Assembly (NCBI RefSeq): GCF_003853645.1
Contig: NZ_QTPO01000030.1
Location: 1 to 64,000, forward strand
DNA length: 64,000 nt
DNA from: Burkholderia sp. Bp9143
GTDB lineage: Bacteria; Pseudomonadota; Gammaproteobacteria; Burkholderiales; Burkholderiaceae
Direction of reading: 5' to 3'
Each line of letters begins with the position of its first letter. The stretch's first letter is position 1. The translations under genes were made by a program, and so were the position numbers. This document shows positions 1-8,758 of the stretch, one piece after another. The notes under the pieces are model-generated. The model had not been told where the DNA came from, made no database searches, and saw only the letters and a list, made by a program, of their open reading frames with translations.

Positions 1-119
1 GCGACGGCATACGCCGCGCATCCCCGAAGACGTCCGTCGACCCCGCATGCGGCGGGACTCGCATGAACAGACCCTAGCGTAGCAGCGACCGCGGCCGCGT
101 TCCAGCGGCGCGGCCCGTG

Positions 120-968
120 TCAGCCTTGCGACGAAGGCAGGTACGGCATCGGATTGACGGGCTTGCCGTCGCGCCGCACTTCGAACAGCAGCGCGACACG
201 CGAGTTGTCGAGGTCGCCCATCTCCGCGATCTCGTCGCCCTGGCGCACGATGTCGCCGGTCTTCACGAGCAGCTTGCGGTTGTGCGCATAGGCCGTGAGG
301 AAATCCGCGTTGTGCTGGACGATGATCAAGGTGCCGTAATCGTTCAGGCCGGTGCCCGCGTACATCACGCGACCGTCGGCCGCCGCGCGAACCGGATCGC
401 CCGGCCGGCCGGCGATCTGGATACCGCGGTTCTGCCCCGGCCGGAACGCGTCGACGATCCTGCCGCGCGCGGGCCACGAGAGCGCCACCGCGCCCGCATG
501 CCGCCTGGTTTCCTTCACGACCTGCCGGTCGCTCGCCGTCGACGCGCTCGCCTGCGCGGTGCCCGCCGCACTGCTCGCGGCGACCGGCGCGGCCGCCTGT
601 GTGCTGCCGTTCGTGCCCGGCGCCGGCAACGGCTGCTGCCGGACGATGCGCAGCACCTGCCCCATGCGCAACTTGCCGCGCGCGTCGAGCTTGTTCCACG
701 TACGCAGGTCGGCGACGCTGCAGTCGTTCGCGGATGCGATGCCCGACAGCGTGTCACCGCGTTTCACCACGTACTTCTGCGCGACGAGAATAGGTGCCGG
801 CGGCGCCGCTGGCGTGGCCACCGGCGCGGCGGCGGGCTGGCCCGACGGCGCGCCCGCCAGCGTGTCGCTCGGCGGAACGGACTGCGTGCCGGCACAACCG
901 GCCATGACGAGCACGGCGGCCAGGCCGGACAGCCACGCCGACTTGCGGCAAATCTCGCGCAGTTTCAT
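120..968 (-). CDS. LysM/M23 peptidoglycan-binding lipoprotein, NlpD/EnvC-like
   Basis: A secreted cell-envelope protein of 282 residues. The N-terminus has a basic stretch, a hydrophobic segment and a lipobox ending VMAGC, so it is probably an outer-membrane or periplasm-facing lipoprotein. A LysM domain follows (KYVVKRGDTLSGIASAN, about residues 67-110), then a Ser/Ala/Thr-rich linker and a C-terminal M23 (LytM) fold containing GRIVDAFRPGQNRGIQIAG. The M23 zinc ligands look degenerate: the expected HxxxD is GIQIAG and the HxH is AYAHN, as in NlpD/EnvC, which activate amidases rather than cut peptidoglycan. The ATG at 968 is chosen because the signal sequence starts there; an upstream ATG at 1004 would add 12 residues ahead of the signal. 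It is monocistronic. It could be a minor NlpD paralogue, since the main nlpD normally sits beside rpoS, which is absent here. Confidence 0.85.
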   Translation of the reverse strand: MKLREICRKSAWLSGLAAVLVMAGCAGTQSVPPSDTLAGAPSGQPAAAPVATPAAPPAPILVAQKYVVKRGDTLSGIASANDCSVADLRTWNKLDARGKLRMGQVLRIVRQQPLPAPGTNGSTQAAAPVAASSAAGTAQASASTASDRQVVKETRRHAGAVALSWPARGRIVDAFRPGQNRGIQIAGRPGDPVRAAADGRVMYAGTGLNDYGTLIIVQHNADFLTAYAHNRKLLVKTGDIVRQGDEIAEMGDLDNSRVALLFEVRRDGKPVNPMPYLPSSQG

Positions 969-1212
969 GGACGATCGACTCCGGTTTGACAATCTTTCAA
1001 GCATCTCAAAAACGGAACGGCCGACGTGTAACCGGATGCAAACAATGATGACAAACGATCACGAACCGGGCGCCGGCAGACGCTTGTTACCGGTAATACG
1101 GTCGAATTCGGAAAAACTTGACGGTATTGGGTGGGCAGTGCGGAAGAAATTTCGTGACGTGCCATTATTTCGAATGGCTTTCACCGCACGGCTGGTCGCG
1201 CCGGCCGCCCGC

Positions 1213-1323
1213 TCAACGCAGCCAGTCGACCAGCTCCGCGCAGGCCCACGCGACGCCGATGCACAGGAACAGCAGGTGCAGCGCGATCTTGAACGACACA
1301 CCCCACGACGAATCGACGCGCAT
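1213..1323 (-). CDS. 36-residue single-pass membrane microprotein, unknown function
   Basis: A short ORF starting MRVDSSWGVSFKIALHLLF and ending AELVDWLR. Residues about 10-28 form one hydrophobic helix (FKIALHLLFLCIGVAWACA). The start is supported by a strong Shine-Dalgarno sequence, GGGGGAG, seven bases before the ATG, which is unlikely by chance. It sits alone between the lipoprotein and the divergent LysR gene. I do not recognise the family. The RBS and the clean hydrophobic segment are the evidence; no homology is claimed. Confidence 0.6.
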   Translation of the reverse strand: MRVDSSWGVSFKIALHLLFLCIGVAWACAELVDWLR

Positions 1324-1398
1324 GACAGTCTCCCCCGGTTGATATGCGGCCATGATCCGGCATCGATCCCGCCCCGAAAATGCGGAACCGGCGAACGG

Positions 1399-1421
1399 GG
1401 TCTCAGGCCCAGCCTGAGACC
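1399..1421. promoter_or_regulatory. 23-bp perfect palindrome between divergent genes
   Basis: The left arm GGTCTCAGGC and right arm GCCTGAGACC are separated by CCA and match perfectly. It lies 59 bases before the LysR start at 1481 and 75 bases upstream of the microprotein start at 1323, so it is well placed as an operator for one or both. It could also act as an RNA hairpin, but there is no T tract on either side. Confidence 0.5.
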
Positions 1422-1480
1422 GGCGCGGCGGTTCCTGCTAAGTTATCGGCCATACCAAACCTCACGCGCCCCACCCCACC

Positions 1481-2377
1481 ATGCGCTTCGACCTGACCGA
1501 CCTGCGGCTCTTCCTGAACATCTGCGAGGCCGGCACGATCACCGGCGGCGCCGAGCGGACCCACATCACGCTGCAGGCCGCGAGCGAGCGCATCCGCGGG
1601 ATGGAGGACGAACTCGGCGTGCCGCTGCTGCACCGGACCAAGGCGGGCGCGCAGGTGACCGACGCCGGCCGCGCGCTCGAGCACCACGCGCGCACGGTGC
1701 TGCAGCAGATCGACCACATGCGCGGCGAACTGCAGCAATACGGCCAGGGGCTGCGCGGACACATCCGGCTGCTGTGCAACACGGCGTCGCTGAGCGAATA
1801 CCTGCCCGACGCGCTTGCCGCGTATCTGCCGCATCATCCGAAACTGTCGATCAGCGTCGAGGAACGCTCGAGCCAGGAAATCGTGCATGCGATCCGCAAC
1901 AAGACGGCCGAGGTCGGCATCGTCGCCGATTCGGTCGGGCTCGGCGGGCTCGAACAGAAGCCGTTCCGCGAGGACTGGCTGATCGCGGTCGTGCCGGCCG
2001 GACATCCGCTCGCCGCGCGCGACAAGGTCGCGTTCGACGAGATCGCCGACGTGGACTTCATCGGGCTGACCGACGGCAGCGCGCTGCAGGTCCATCTCGC
2101 GGACCAGGCGCGTGCGCTCGGCAAGCGGATCCGCTACCGTGTGCAGCTGAAGAGTTTCGATGCGATCTGCCGCGTGATCGAAAGCGGCGTGGGGATCGGC
2201 ATCGTGTCGCGCCATGCGGCCGAGCGCGCGATGCAGACGATGGACGTGCGGCTCGTCGAGCTGTCCGACGCGTGGAGCCACCGCAAGCTGACGCTCTGCG
2301 CGCGATCGTTCGATGCACTGCCGAAGTACACGCAGGCATTCGTGTCGTATCTGTCGTGCGAAACACCGCCGCACTGA
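1481..2377 (+). CDS. LysR-family transcriptional regulator
   Basis: A 298-residue LysR regulator. The N-terminal winged helix-turn-helix covers about residues 1-60 (DLTDLRLFLNICEAGTIT, then SERIRGMEDELGVPLLHR), followed by a linker helix and a periplasmic-binding-like effector domain (about 90-290). Length and layout are normal. A SnoaL-like gene follows on the same strand after 54 bases. The effector cannot be read from the sequence. The divergent small gene and the 23-bp palindrome upstream suggest autoregulation. Confidence 0.9.
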   Translation: MRFDLTDLRLFLNICEAGTITGGAERTHITLQAASERIRGMEDELGVPLLHRTKAGAQVTDAGRALEHHARTVLQQIDHMRGELQQYGQGLRGHIRLLCNTASLSEYLPDALAAYLPHHPKLSISVEERSSQEIVHAIRNKTAEVGIVADSVGLGGLEQKPFREDWLIAVVPAGHPLAARDKVAFDEIADVDFIGLTDGSALQVHLADQARALGKRIRYRVQLKSFDAICRVIESGVGIGIVSRHAAERAMQTMDVRLVELSDAWSHRKLTLCARSFDALPKYTQAFVSYLSCETPPH

Positions 2378-2431
2378 ACGCCGCGCGCCCTCCGCAACAG
2401 CCTGGGCGATACACGAGGAGACACCGCCGCC

Positions 2432-2818
2432 ATGACCGAACCCGACCTCGCCACGCACTACCGCGCCTACATCGACTGCCTGAACCGGCAGGACTGGCCG
2501 GCGCTCGGCCGGTACGTCGCCGACAACGTGATCCACAACGACCGGCCGCTCGGCCTCGCCGGTTACCGCGCGATGCTGGAGCAGGATTTTCGCGACATTC
2601 CGGATCTCCGTTTCGAGATCCGGCTGCTCGTCTGCGAACCGCCGAGCATCGCATGCCGGCTTCGCTTCGCCTGTGCGCCGAAAGGGACATTCATGGGACT
2701 CGCCGTGGACGGCACGCGCGTCACGTTCGCCGAGAACGTGTTCTACGAATTTCACGACGGCAGGATCCGGCAGGTATGGTCGGTGATCGACAAGGCCGCG
2801 ATCGAAGCGCAGCTGTAA
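2432..2818 (+). CDS. SnoaL/NTF2-like protein (ester cyclase-type)
   Basis: A 128-residue protein with the alpha+beta cone fold pattern of SnoaL-like polyketide cyclases: an N-terminal helix (LATHYRAYIDCLNRQDWPAL), VIHNDRPLGLAGYRAMLEQD, then strands ending FYEFHDGRIRQVWSVIDK. The family includes cyclases, isomerases and many proteins without assigned activity. An RBS (GAGGAG) precedes the ATG. It is probably transcribed with, or controlled by, the LysR gene just upstream. The substrate is unknown. Confidence 0.75.
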   Translation: MTEPDLATHYRAYIDCLNRQDWPALGRYVADNVIHNDRPLGLAGYRAMLEQDFRDIPDLRFEIRLLVCEPPSIACRLRFACAPKGTFMGLAVDGTRVTFAENVFYEFHDGRIRQVWSVIDKAAIEAQL

Positions 2819-2837
2819 CGATGCCGGCCGTCACGGC

Positions 2838-3578
2838 TTACCGCAGCCCCGACACGGCCATGTAGGCGCCGAGCGCGATCATCCCGACGAAGAAGCAGCG
2901 CTTGAACGCCTTCTCGCTCATCACGCGCCGCGCATATTGCCCGCCGATCATCCCGGCGAGCGCCGGCACGAGCGCCAGCGCGGATACGCCGAGATCGACC
3001 GTCTGCAGCGCGCCCGTCACGTGCAACTGCAGGCCGAGCGCGATCGTCGACGCGGTAAACGACAGCCCGAGCGCCTGGATCAGGTCGTCCTTCGACAGGC
3101 GCAGCGCCTGCAGGTATGGCACGGCCGGCACGACGAACACGCCGGTCGCGGCCGTCACGACGCCCGTCAGGTAGCCGACCGCGGCCGACAGCCACGGTTC
3201 GTGACGGCCCGGCGCGGGCAGCCGCGCGGCGGCGAGCCCCCAGCAGCCGTACGCGACCAGCACGATGCCGAGTGCCGCGTGGGTCCACGCGCTGCCGGCC
3301 GCGAGCGCCGGCAGCCCGCCCGTCAGCGTGCCGATCGTCAGCCCGGCGAGCAGCGGCCACAAGCGCCGCAGCAACGGCCCGAACGACGGGCCGAGCCACA
3401 ACTGCCACACATTGGTGATGAACGACGGCACGAGCAGCAGGCTCGCCGCGGCGGACGGCGGCATCGCGAGCGTCAGCAGCCCCATCGCGATCGTCGGCAG
3501 CCCGAGGCCGATCATGCCCTTGACCGCGCCGGCCAGCAGAAAGACCAGCACGATGATCGTCAGCGTATGAACTTGCAT
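2838..3578 (-). CDS. TauE/SafE-family (TSUP) membrane exporter
   Basis: A 246-residue integral membrane protein with about eight hydrophobic segments. The two halves carry the GxxxGxxGxG and P-rich turns of the TSUP family (AGAVKGMIGLGLPTIAMG near the N-terminus and GVVTAATGVFVVPAVPYLQ near residue 130). Members move sulfite, sulfoacetate, taurine-derived anions or other organic acids across the inner membrane. It is divergent from a LysR gene starting at 4034, a common arrangement in which the LysR protein controls the transporter. Confidence 0.85.
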   Translation of the reverse strand: MQVHTLTIIVLVFLLAGAVKGMIGLGLPTIAMGLLTLAMPPSAAASLLLVPSFITNVWQLWLGPSFGPLLRRLWPLLAGLTIGTLTGGLPALAAGSAWTHAALGIVLVAYGCWGLAAARLPAPGRHEPWLSAAVGYLTGVVTAATGVFVVPAVPYLQALRLSKDDLIQALGLSFTASTIALGLQLHVTGALQTVDLGVSALALVPALAGMIGGQYARRVMSEKAFKRCFFVGMIALGAYMAVSGLR

Positions 3579-4033
3579 GGAAGGCGCTCCGTCCGGTGAA
3601 TACGGCGCCGATGGTGAACCACCGTCACGCCGCCCGCCATCTGGTTTTGCCTGAGGCTGGCTCGGGCTCGCCCAGCGCGCCCCGTCGCCTCATCACCCCG
3701 CCAGGCTCTCCGTTCAGGCCCCATGCGCCGGCCCCCGTCCCTGCTCGCTGTCGAGGCGCGCCATCCGGGGCCGGATAACGCTCGCCGACAGCCGCCCCGG
3801 CGGGAACCGCCGTTTCGATGTCATCGGGATCATTGACCGTTAGTTGCGAAATAGAGGATTGCAATGCGTCCTGAATCTGAATGCGCTTGCGCGCCGATCA
3901 GCGGCACGATGCCGTCGCGGTGCGGCCAGCACCCATGCGATCACGGATGCAATGAACGCGAAACGCCCAACCCAATCATTCGATGCTGATCAACAATGGA
4001 GGCTGCCCCCATCCGCCCACGCTCCCGCCCCGC
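3579..4033. other. Intergenic region between TSUP exporter and LysR genes
   Basis: This 455-base divergent intergenic region has no ORF I trust. It holds a GC-rich half with no obvious structure next to the exporter and an AT-richer stretch around 3825-3875 that contains the candidate LysR box listed separately. Confidence 0.5.
3844..3864. promoter_or_regulatory. Candidate LysR box TTGC-N13-GCAA
   Basis: The arms TTGC and GCAA are separated by 13 bases (TTGCGAAATAGAGGATTGCAA is the whole element, 21 bases with inner AT-rich spacing). It lies between the divergent LysR and TSUP genes, where LysR proteins usually bind, and includes a T-N11-A pattern. It is a short inverted repeat and could be chance. 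Confidence 0.35.
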
Positions 4034-4945
4034 ATGGACCATCTGCATGCAATGCGCATCTTTGCGCGCGTCGCCCACCTCGGCAGCTTCACGAAAGCGG
4101 CCGAGCAGCTGCAATTGCCGCGCCCGACGGTCAGCAATGCCGTCCAGTATCTGGAGAAGCACCTGAACGTACGCCTGTTGCAGCGGACGACGCGGCGGGT
4201 CGCACTGACCGCCGAAGGCGCGACCTACTACGAGCGCTGCACGCGGCTGCTGGCCGATCTGGACGACGCCGAGACGCTGTTCGACGATGCCGGTGCATCG
4301 CCGCGCGGCCTGATCCGCGTCGACCTGCCCGAGCGCTTCGCGCTGGACAAGGTGATTCCGGCGCTGCCGGATTTCCACGCGCGATATCCCGACCTGCGCG
4401 TCGTGCTCGGCACGACCGACCGCTTCGTCGATCTCGTCGCCGATGGCGTCGACTGCGCGGTGCGGGTCGGCGTGCTGTCCGACACGTCGCTGGTCGCGCG
4501 CCGCGTCGGCGAGATGGCGCAGATCAACTGCGCGTCGCCCGCGTATCTTGCGCGATACGGCACGCCGCGCTCGCCGGATGATTTGCCCGACCACGTCGCG
4601 GTCGGCTATTTCTCGAGCCGCACGGGCCGCGAGCTGGACTGGGAATATGCGGACATGGATTCGGGCGCGCTGCAAACCGTGAAGATGCGCAGCGTGGTCG
4701 CGGTGAACAGCTCGCACGCGTATCTCGCGTGCTGCATCGCGGGCCTCGGGTTGATCCAGGCGCCGCGCGACGGGCTTGCACCGCTGCTCGAGGACGGCTC
4801 GCTGGTCGAGGTGCTGCCGGAATGGCATGCCGCGCCGCTGCCGGTGTCGGTCGTGTTTCCGAACAGCCGGCATCTCGCCCCGCGCGTGCGGATCTTCGTC
4901 GACTGGCTCGCGCACACGCTCGACGACACGCACCGGGCGGAATGA
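4034..4945 (+). CDS. LysR-family transcriptional regulator
   Basis: A 303-residue LysR regulator with HTH at about residues 1-60 (MDHLHAMRIFARVAHLGSF, TVSNAVQYLEKHLNVRLLQR) and an effector domain in which the FVDLVADGVDCAVRVG motif is typical of the CrgA/DsdC-like subgroup. The ATG at 4034 begins the usual MDxLxAMRxF start; an in-frame ATG at 3983 would add 17 unlikely residues. It is divergent from the TauE/SafE exporter, the probable target. Confidence 0.9.
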   Translation: MDHLHAMRIFARVAHLGSFTKAAEQLQLPRPTVSNAVQYLEKHLNVRLLQRTTRRVALTAEGATYYERCTRLLADLDDAETLFDDAGASPRGLIRVDLPERFALDKVIPALPDFHARYPDLRVVLGTTDRFVDLVADGVDCAVRVGVLSDTSLVARRVGEMAQINCASPAYLARYGTPRSPDDLPDHVAVGYFSSRTGRELDWEYADMDSGALQTVKMRSVVAVNSSHAYLACCIAGLGLIQAPRDGLAPLLEDGSLVEVLPEWHAAPLPVSVVFPNSRHLAPRVRIFVDWLAHTLDDTHRAE

Positions 4946-4957
4946 CGACAGCCGGCG

Positions 4958-4976
4958 CCGGGGCAACCCGCCCCGG
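4958..4976. terminator. GC-rich hairpin between convergent genes
   Basis: CCGGGGC and GCCCCGG form a perfect 7-bp stem with loop AACCC between the LysR stop and the porin stop. There is no T tract, so it is a weak candidate for a bidirectional terminator. Confidence 0.35.
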
Positions 4977-4995
4977 ACACCGGCCGGTCAGCACA

Positions 4996-6150
4996 TCAGA
5001 ACTTGTGGCGAATCGCGGCGCGCACCGCGAACTGGTTCGCCGACGACGACGGACCGTCCGTCCCGATCACATAGCCACCGTCGGCCGCGGTGCCCGTCTT
5101 GTCGCCGGCGACCTTCTGCCACGCGCCCTGCAGGTAGACGTCGGTACGCTTGGACAGGCTGTAGTCGGCCATCAGCCCGACGGTGTGGTATTTCGGCTTG
5201 AACGGACCGGCCGCGGCATCGAACTTGCCGTCCGTGTATACGTACTGCGCTCCGAGATAGAAATCGGGCGTGAGCTGGTACTTGCCGTTGATCTCGAAGT
5301 TCTGGAACTTGGTCGCGGTCAGCCCGAGGCCCGAGAACGTCGACGCCGGCAGATAGACGGTCGACACCGGGTTCTTCACGTCCGTCTTCGTATAGACGAA
5401 GCCGACCGTCGCCGGGCCGAACGTGTAGTTCACGCCGCCGCCGAAGATGCGCAGGCGGTCGGCGATGAAATTCGCATCGTCGGCCGCGATCGCGCCCGCG
5501 CTGCCGACGCCCGGGCTGTTCGCCTGCAGATACGCGGCCGCGACCTGCAGCCCGGCGAGCGAATACTGCGCGCCGATGCTGTACTGGCGGTTGGTCGAGA
5601 AGCCGGTGCTGTTGCTGAAGCTGTAGGTGCCGCCGAACGACAGCCCGTTCCAGTCGGGGCTCGCGTACTTGACCGTGTTGTTGACGCGGAACGAGTTGTC
5701 CGTGTTGTCGTTGTCGAACGGGTGCGAGAACAGCGTGCCGCCCCAGTTGCCGTTCGCGGTCAGCGGCGCGAGATAGTCGACGACGGAATCGTACTGACGG
5801 CCGAACGTCAGCGTGCCGAAGCGCGACGCGCTCAGCCCGACGAATGCCTGGCGGCCGAACATCCGGCCGCCCTGGTTGAGCCGGCCGTTGTTCACGTCGA
5901 AGCCGTTTTCCAGCATGAAGATCGCCTTCAGCCCGCCACCCAGGTCCTCGCTGCCCTTCAGGCCCCAGCGGCTGCCCTGCGCATAGCCGCTCGCGAGCTG
6001 GTAATTCGCTTTTCCGACCCCATTCACGTTCACGTTGTTCGTGTAGTTGAAGCCCTCGTCGATCAGGCCGTACAGCGTCACGCTGTCCTGCGCGAAGGCC
6101 GGCGCGGCAAAAGCGGCCAGCGCGGCGGCAAAAATGACGTGCTTCTTCAT
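4996..6150 (-). CDS. Gram-negative trimeric porin (Burkholderia OpcP/Omp38 type)
   Basis: A 384-residue outer-membrane porin. It has a clean signal peptide (MKKHVIFAAALAAFAAPAFA) with cleavage before QDSVTLYG, then the SVTLYGLIDEGFNYTNN first strand and repeated amphipathic beta strands with many Tyr/Gly, ending in the outer-membrane sorting signal AIRHKF. Internal motifs SRWGLKGSEDLGGGLKAIF and GRQAFVGLS are hallmarks of beta-proteobacterial porins. It allows diffusion of small hydrophilic solutes. A GGAG RBS lies eight bases before the ATG. Burkholderia genomes carry many paralogues. Confidence 0.95.
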   Translation of the reverse strand: MKKHVIFAAALAAFAAPAFAQDSVTLYGLIDEGFNYTNNVNVNGVGKANYQLASGYAQGSRWGLKGSEDLGGGLKAIFMLENGFDVNNGRLNQGGRMFGRQAFVGLSASRFGTLTFGRQYDSVVDYLAPLTANGNWGGTLFSHPFDNDNTDNSFRVNNTVKYASPDWNGLSFGGTYSFSNSTGFSTNRQYSIGAQYSLAGLQVAAAYLQANSPGVGSAGAIAADDANFIADRLRIFGGGVNYTFGPATVGFVYTKTDVKNPVSTVYLPASTFSGLGLTATKFQNFEINGKYQLTPDFYLGAQYVYTDGKFDAAAGPFKPKYHTVGLMADYSLSKRTDVYLQGAWQKVAGDKTGTAADGGYVIGTDGPSSSANQFAVRAAIRHKF

Positions 6151-6531
6151 GACGGATCTCCGGAGCCGGGTGCCGGGCAGGTCGTTCGCCCGGCGATTGT
6201 TTGGTCTGTTTTATAGGGGTGGCCCGCAGGGCGGACTGCGCGGTGTGCGGCCGCGAGGACAAAATGGTGTCACGTCGCAAACCGCCCGTCTATCGGGGCG
6301 TGGGCGCGGTGCGCAAAGCGTTGCGCTCGTCCAACTGCGCCGTTCGTCCGATTGCCTGACCAGGCTTGCCGGCAACGACTGGCCGGCCCGCCATCCGCGT
6401 AAACCCGGGCGGCGTCGCATCGGTGGCACAATGCGCATCCGTTCGTCATTTCTTCACGAAGTCATGCTTCACCCCGATTCATGCGCGGCGGGTGCCGGCC
6501 GCGCACGCGGCGCGCGCCGGGAGGCGGCCCG
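6151..6531. other. Porin / OpgC-like intergenic region
   Basis: A 381-base divergent region. On the minus strand a TATAAA -10-like hexamer at 6210-6215 is the best porin promoter element, leaving a long leader of roughly 50 bases; I do not see a good -35. On the plus side a CACAAT hexamer around 6426 could serve the OpgC-like gene. No small gene is evident. Confidence 0.4.
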
Positions 6532-7635
6532 ATGACCGCCGCCGCCCGGGCCGGTCGCTACGCCGAGCTCGATTTCTTCCGCGGCCTCGTGCTGCTGGTG
6601 ATCGTCGTCGACCATATCGGCGGCAGCATCCTGTCGCGCGTGACGCTGCATGCGTACGCGCTCTGCGATGCGGCCGAGGTGTTCGTGTTCCTCGGCGGCT
6701 TCGCGACCGCCATCGCGTACAACTCGCTCGCCGAGCGGCACGACGAGGCCGCCGCGCGCCAGCGTTTCATCCGCCGTGCGTTCGAGATCTACCGTGCGTT
6801 CCTCGTGACGGCCGGCCTGATGCTGCTGATCACCGCCGTGCTGAACGCGTTCTCGATCGACGGCCCGAACATGCCGACCAACGATCTCGACGGCCTGCTC
6901 CACAAGCCGCTTGCCGCGCTGCGCGACATCCTGCTGTTCCGCCGCCAGCCGTATCTCGCGTCGGTGCTGCCGATGTATGCGTTCTTCGCGCTGCTGGTCC
7001 CGCTTGCGCTGCCGCTCGCACGCACGCAGCCGTGGCTGATGCTCGCGTTCAGCGGCTCGCTCTGGTACGCGGCGCCGCACATCGCGCGCTTCCTGCCGAC
7101 GGTCGAAGGCGCGCCGTGGGACTTCAACCCGTTCGCGTGGCAGTTCCTGTTCGTGCTCGGCGTGATCGCGCGCTGCCAGCCCGTCTACCAGACCCTCGCG
7201 CCGAAGCCGCAGGGCTGGCTGCTGACGGCCGTGTCGCTCGCGATCGTCGCGGCCGGTGCGTACTACCGGCTGCGCATCGAGCCGTTCCCGACCGATCCGT
7301 CGATCAAGCAGAACCTCGGCGCGCTGCGGCTCGCGAACTTCCTCGCGATCGCGTGGCTCGCGGCCAAGCTCGTGCACCTCGGGTGGATGAAGAAGGTCGC
7401 GCACGCGATGCCGTGGATCGGCACGATCGGCCGCCAGGGGCTCCTGTGCTTCGTCGCCGGCACCGGCATCTCGCTCGCGGTCGACTCGCTGCTTTACCAG
7501 GCGACCGAAGGCTACCTGAACGTGCCGCTCGGCCTGGCCGCCGACGTCGTCGCGATGGGCCTGCTGTATCTCGTCGCGAAGCTCCATGCGCCGCTCGTGT
7601 CGCGGCTGCCGTTCCCGTTCCGTTCGCGGCGATGA
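6532..7635 (+). CDS. OpgC-like integral membrane acyltransferase-family protein
   Basis: A 367-residue protein with about ten membrane helices. The start ELDFFRGLVLLVIVVDHIG resembles the R-G-hydrophobic-DH signature of the OpgC/acyltransferase-3-type family, followed by ALCDAAEVFVFLGGFATAIAY. OpgC in E. coli succinylates periplasmic glucans; many proteobacterial relatives are uncharacterised. The ATG at 6532 is preceded by GGGAGG and begins the conserved part; an in-frame ATG at 6481 would add 17 Arg/Gly-rich residues. No glucan synthesis genes (opgG/H) are nearby, so the substrate is unclear. Confidence 0.8.
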   Translation: MTAAARAGRYAELDFFRGLVLLVIVVDHIGGSILSRVTLHAYALCDAAEVFVFLGGFATAIAYNSLAERHDEAAARQRFIRRAFEIYRAFLVTAGLMLLITAVLNAFSIDGPNMPTNDLDGLLHKPLAALRDILLFRRQPYLASVLPMYAFFALLVPLALPLARTQPWLMLAFSGSLWYAAPHIARFLPTVEGAPWDFNPFAWQFLFVLGVIARCQPVYQTLAPKPQGWLLTAVSLAIVAAGAYYRLRIEPFPTDPSIKQNLGALRLANFLAIAWLAAKLVHLGWMKKVAHAMPWIGTIGRQGLLCFVAGTGISLAVDSLLYQATEGYLNVPLGLAADVVAMGLLYLVAKLHAPLVSRLPFPFRSRR

Positions 7636-7696
7636 TGCGCCGCGCCGTCATGCGCCGCTGCTACGATAGCGGGCGCTTCTCCTGAAACGCTTCGCC

Positions 7697-8641
7697 ATGC
7701 GCCGACTCGCCCTTCCGTTCGCCGTCGCCCTGATCGCCGGCTCCATCGCCACCGCCCACGCCACGCCGGGCGGGCCCGCCGTTTCGCCGGCGCCGTCCGT
7801 GCCAGCTGCCGCGATCGTCCCGCCTGCAACGGTCGCGCCGGCCGCCCAGGAGCCGCCGGTCAATCCGGGCAGCAGCGTCATGCTGCGCGCGTTCCGGTCG
7901 GCGTCCCTGAAGCGCGACTGGTCGTACACGGTCTACCTGCCGCCCGGCTACAACCCGGAAGGCGCGCGCTATCCGGTGCTGTACCTGCTGCACGGCAATG
8001 CCGGCAATGCGAACGACTGGATCACGCAGGGCCGGCTGCAGGCCACCGCCGACACGCTGATCGAGCGCCGCGAGATCCCGCCCGTCGTGATCGTGATGCC
8101 GCAAGGCGGCACCGACTGGTACGTCGACCGCAAGGAGAAGATGCAGAGCGCGTTCCTGAACGACCTGCTGCCGGAAGTTGAAGCGCACTTCGCGGTGTCG
8201 AACCAGCGCGCGGGCCGCGCGATCGGCGGCGTGTCGATGGGCGGCTTCGGCGCACTGCGATTCTCGCTGCTCGAACCGGGCCTGTTCTGTGGCGCGATGC
8301 TGCTGAGCCCCGCGATCTACGCGAACGAGCCGCCGCTCAATTCCGCCGCGCGCTATGTCGGCGTGTTCGGCGACCGGCAGTTCGATCCGCGCGTGTGGCA
8401 CGAACTGAACTACCCGGCGCTGTTGCGCGGCTATTTCGCGCGCAACTGGCGCGTGCCGATGTTCATCGCGGCCGGTGACGACGACCTCACGATCCAGGCC
8501 GAATCGAGCGTGCTGTACACGCAACTGCGCCGCGCGCAGAACCCGGCCGAGCTGCGCATCGTCGACGGCGGGCATACGTGGGAAGTGTGGCGCGGGCTGC
8601 TCGGGCAGGGATTGAAGTACGCACTGGAGTGCGTGAAGTAA
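7697..8641 (+). CDS. Exported esterase, alpha/beta hydrolase (esterase D/PHB-depolymerase-like)
   Basis: A 314-residue protein with a signal peptide ending AHA, an Ala/Pro-rich spacer to about residue 55, and a catalytic alpha/beta-hydrolase domain. The strand YPVLYLLHGNAGNANDW provides the oxyanion side, GVSMGGFG carries the nucleophile Ser, AAGDDDL the probable acid and VDGGHTWEVW the His. This is the putative-esterase (PF00756) arrangement seen in mycolyltransferases, S-formylglutathione hydrolases and feruloyl esterases. It is probably periplasmic. The natural ester is not predictable. Confidence 0.85.
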   Translation: MRRLALPFAVALIAGSIATAHATPGGPAVSPAPSVPAAAIVPPATVAPAAQEPPVNPGSSVMLRAFRSASLKRDWSYTVYLPPGYNPEGARYPVLYLLHGNAGNANDWITQGRLQATADTLIERREIPPVVIVMPQGGTDWYVDRKEKMQSAFLNDLLPEVEAHFAVSNQRAGRAIGGVSMGGFGALRFSLLEPGLFCGAMLLSPAIYANEPPLNSAARYVGVFGDRQFDPRVWHELNYPALLRGYFARNWRVPMFIAAGDDDLTIQAESSVLYTQLRRAQNPAELRIVDGGHTWEVWRGLLGQGLKYALECVK

Positions 8642-8649
8642 CGAGACCG

Positions 8650-8694
8650 GATGACGCGTCAGGCAGCCGCACGCTGGCTATCCGACGCGTCATC
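8650..8694. terminator. 11-bp stem-loop between convergent genes
   Basis: GATGACGCGTC (8650-8660) and GACGCGTCATC (8684-8694) are perfectly complementary across a 23-base loop, starting nine bases after the esterase stop and lying before the convergent SfnB stop. The position fits a shared bidirectional terminator. There is no T tract. Confidence 0.45.
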
Positions 8695-8758
8695 CTCCAT
8701 CGAGTCGCCGTTCCCGGTGCACCGCACGAGTCGGCGCGCCCGCCGGACCGCACGCGAT

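Noticed and set aside
1403..2755. A 450-codon minus-strand frame antisense to the LysR and SnoaL-like genes
   Set aside because: Composition and lack of motifs show it is a shadow of the two plus-strand genes, both of which are recognisable.
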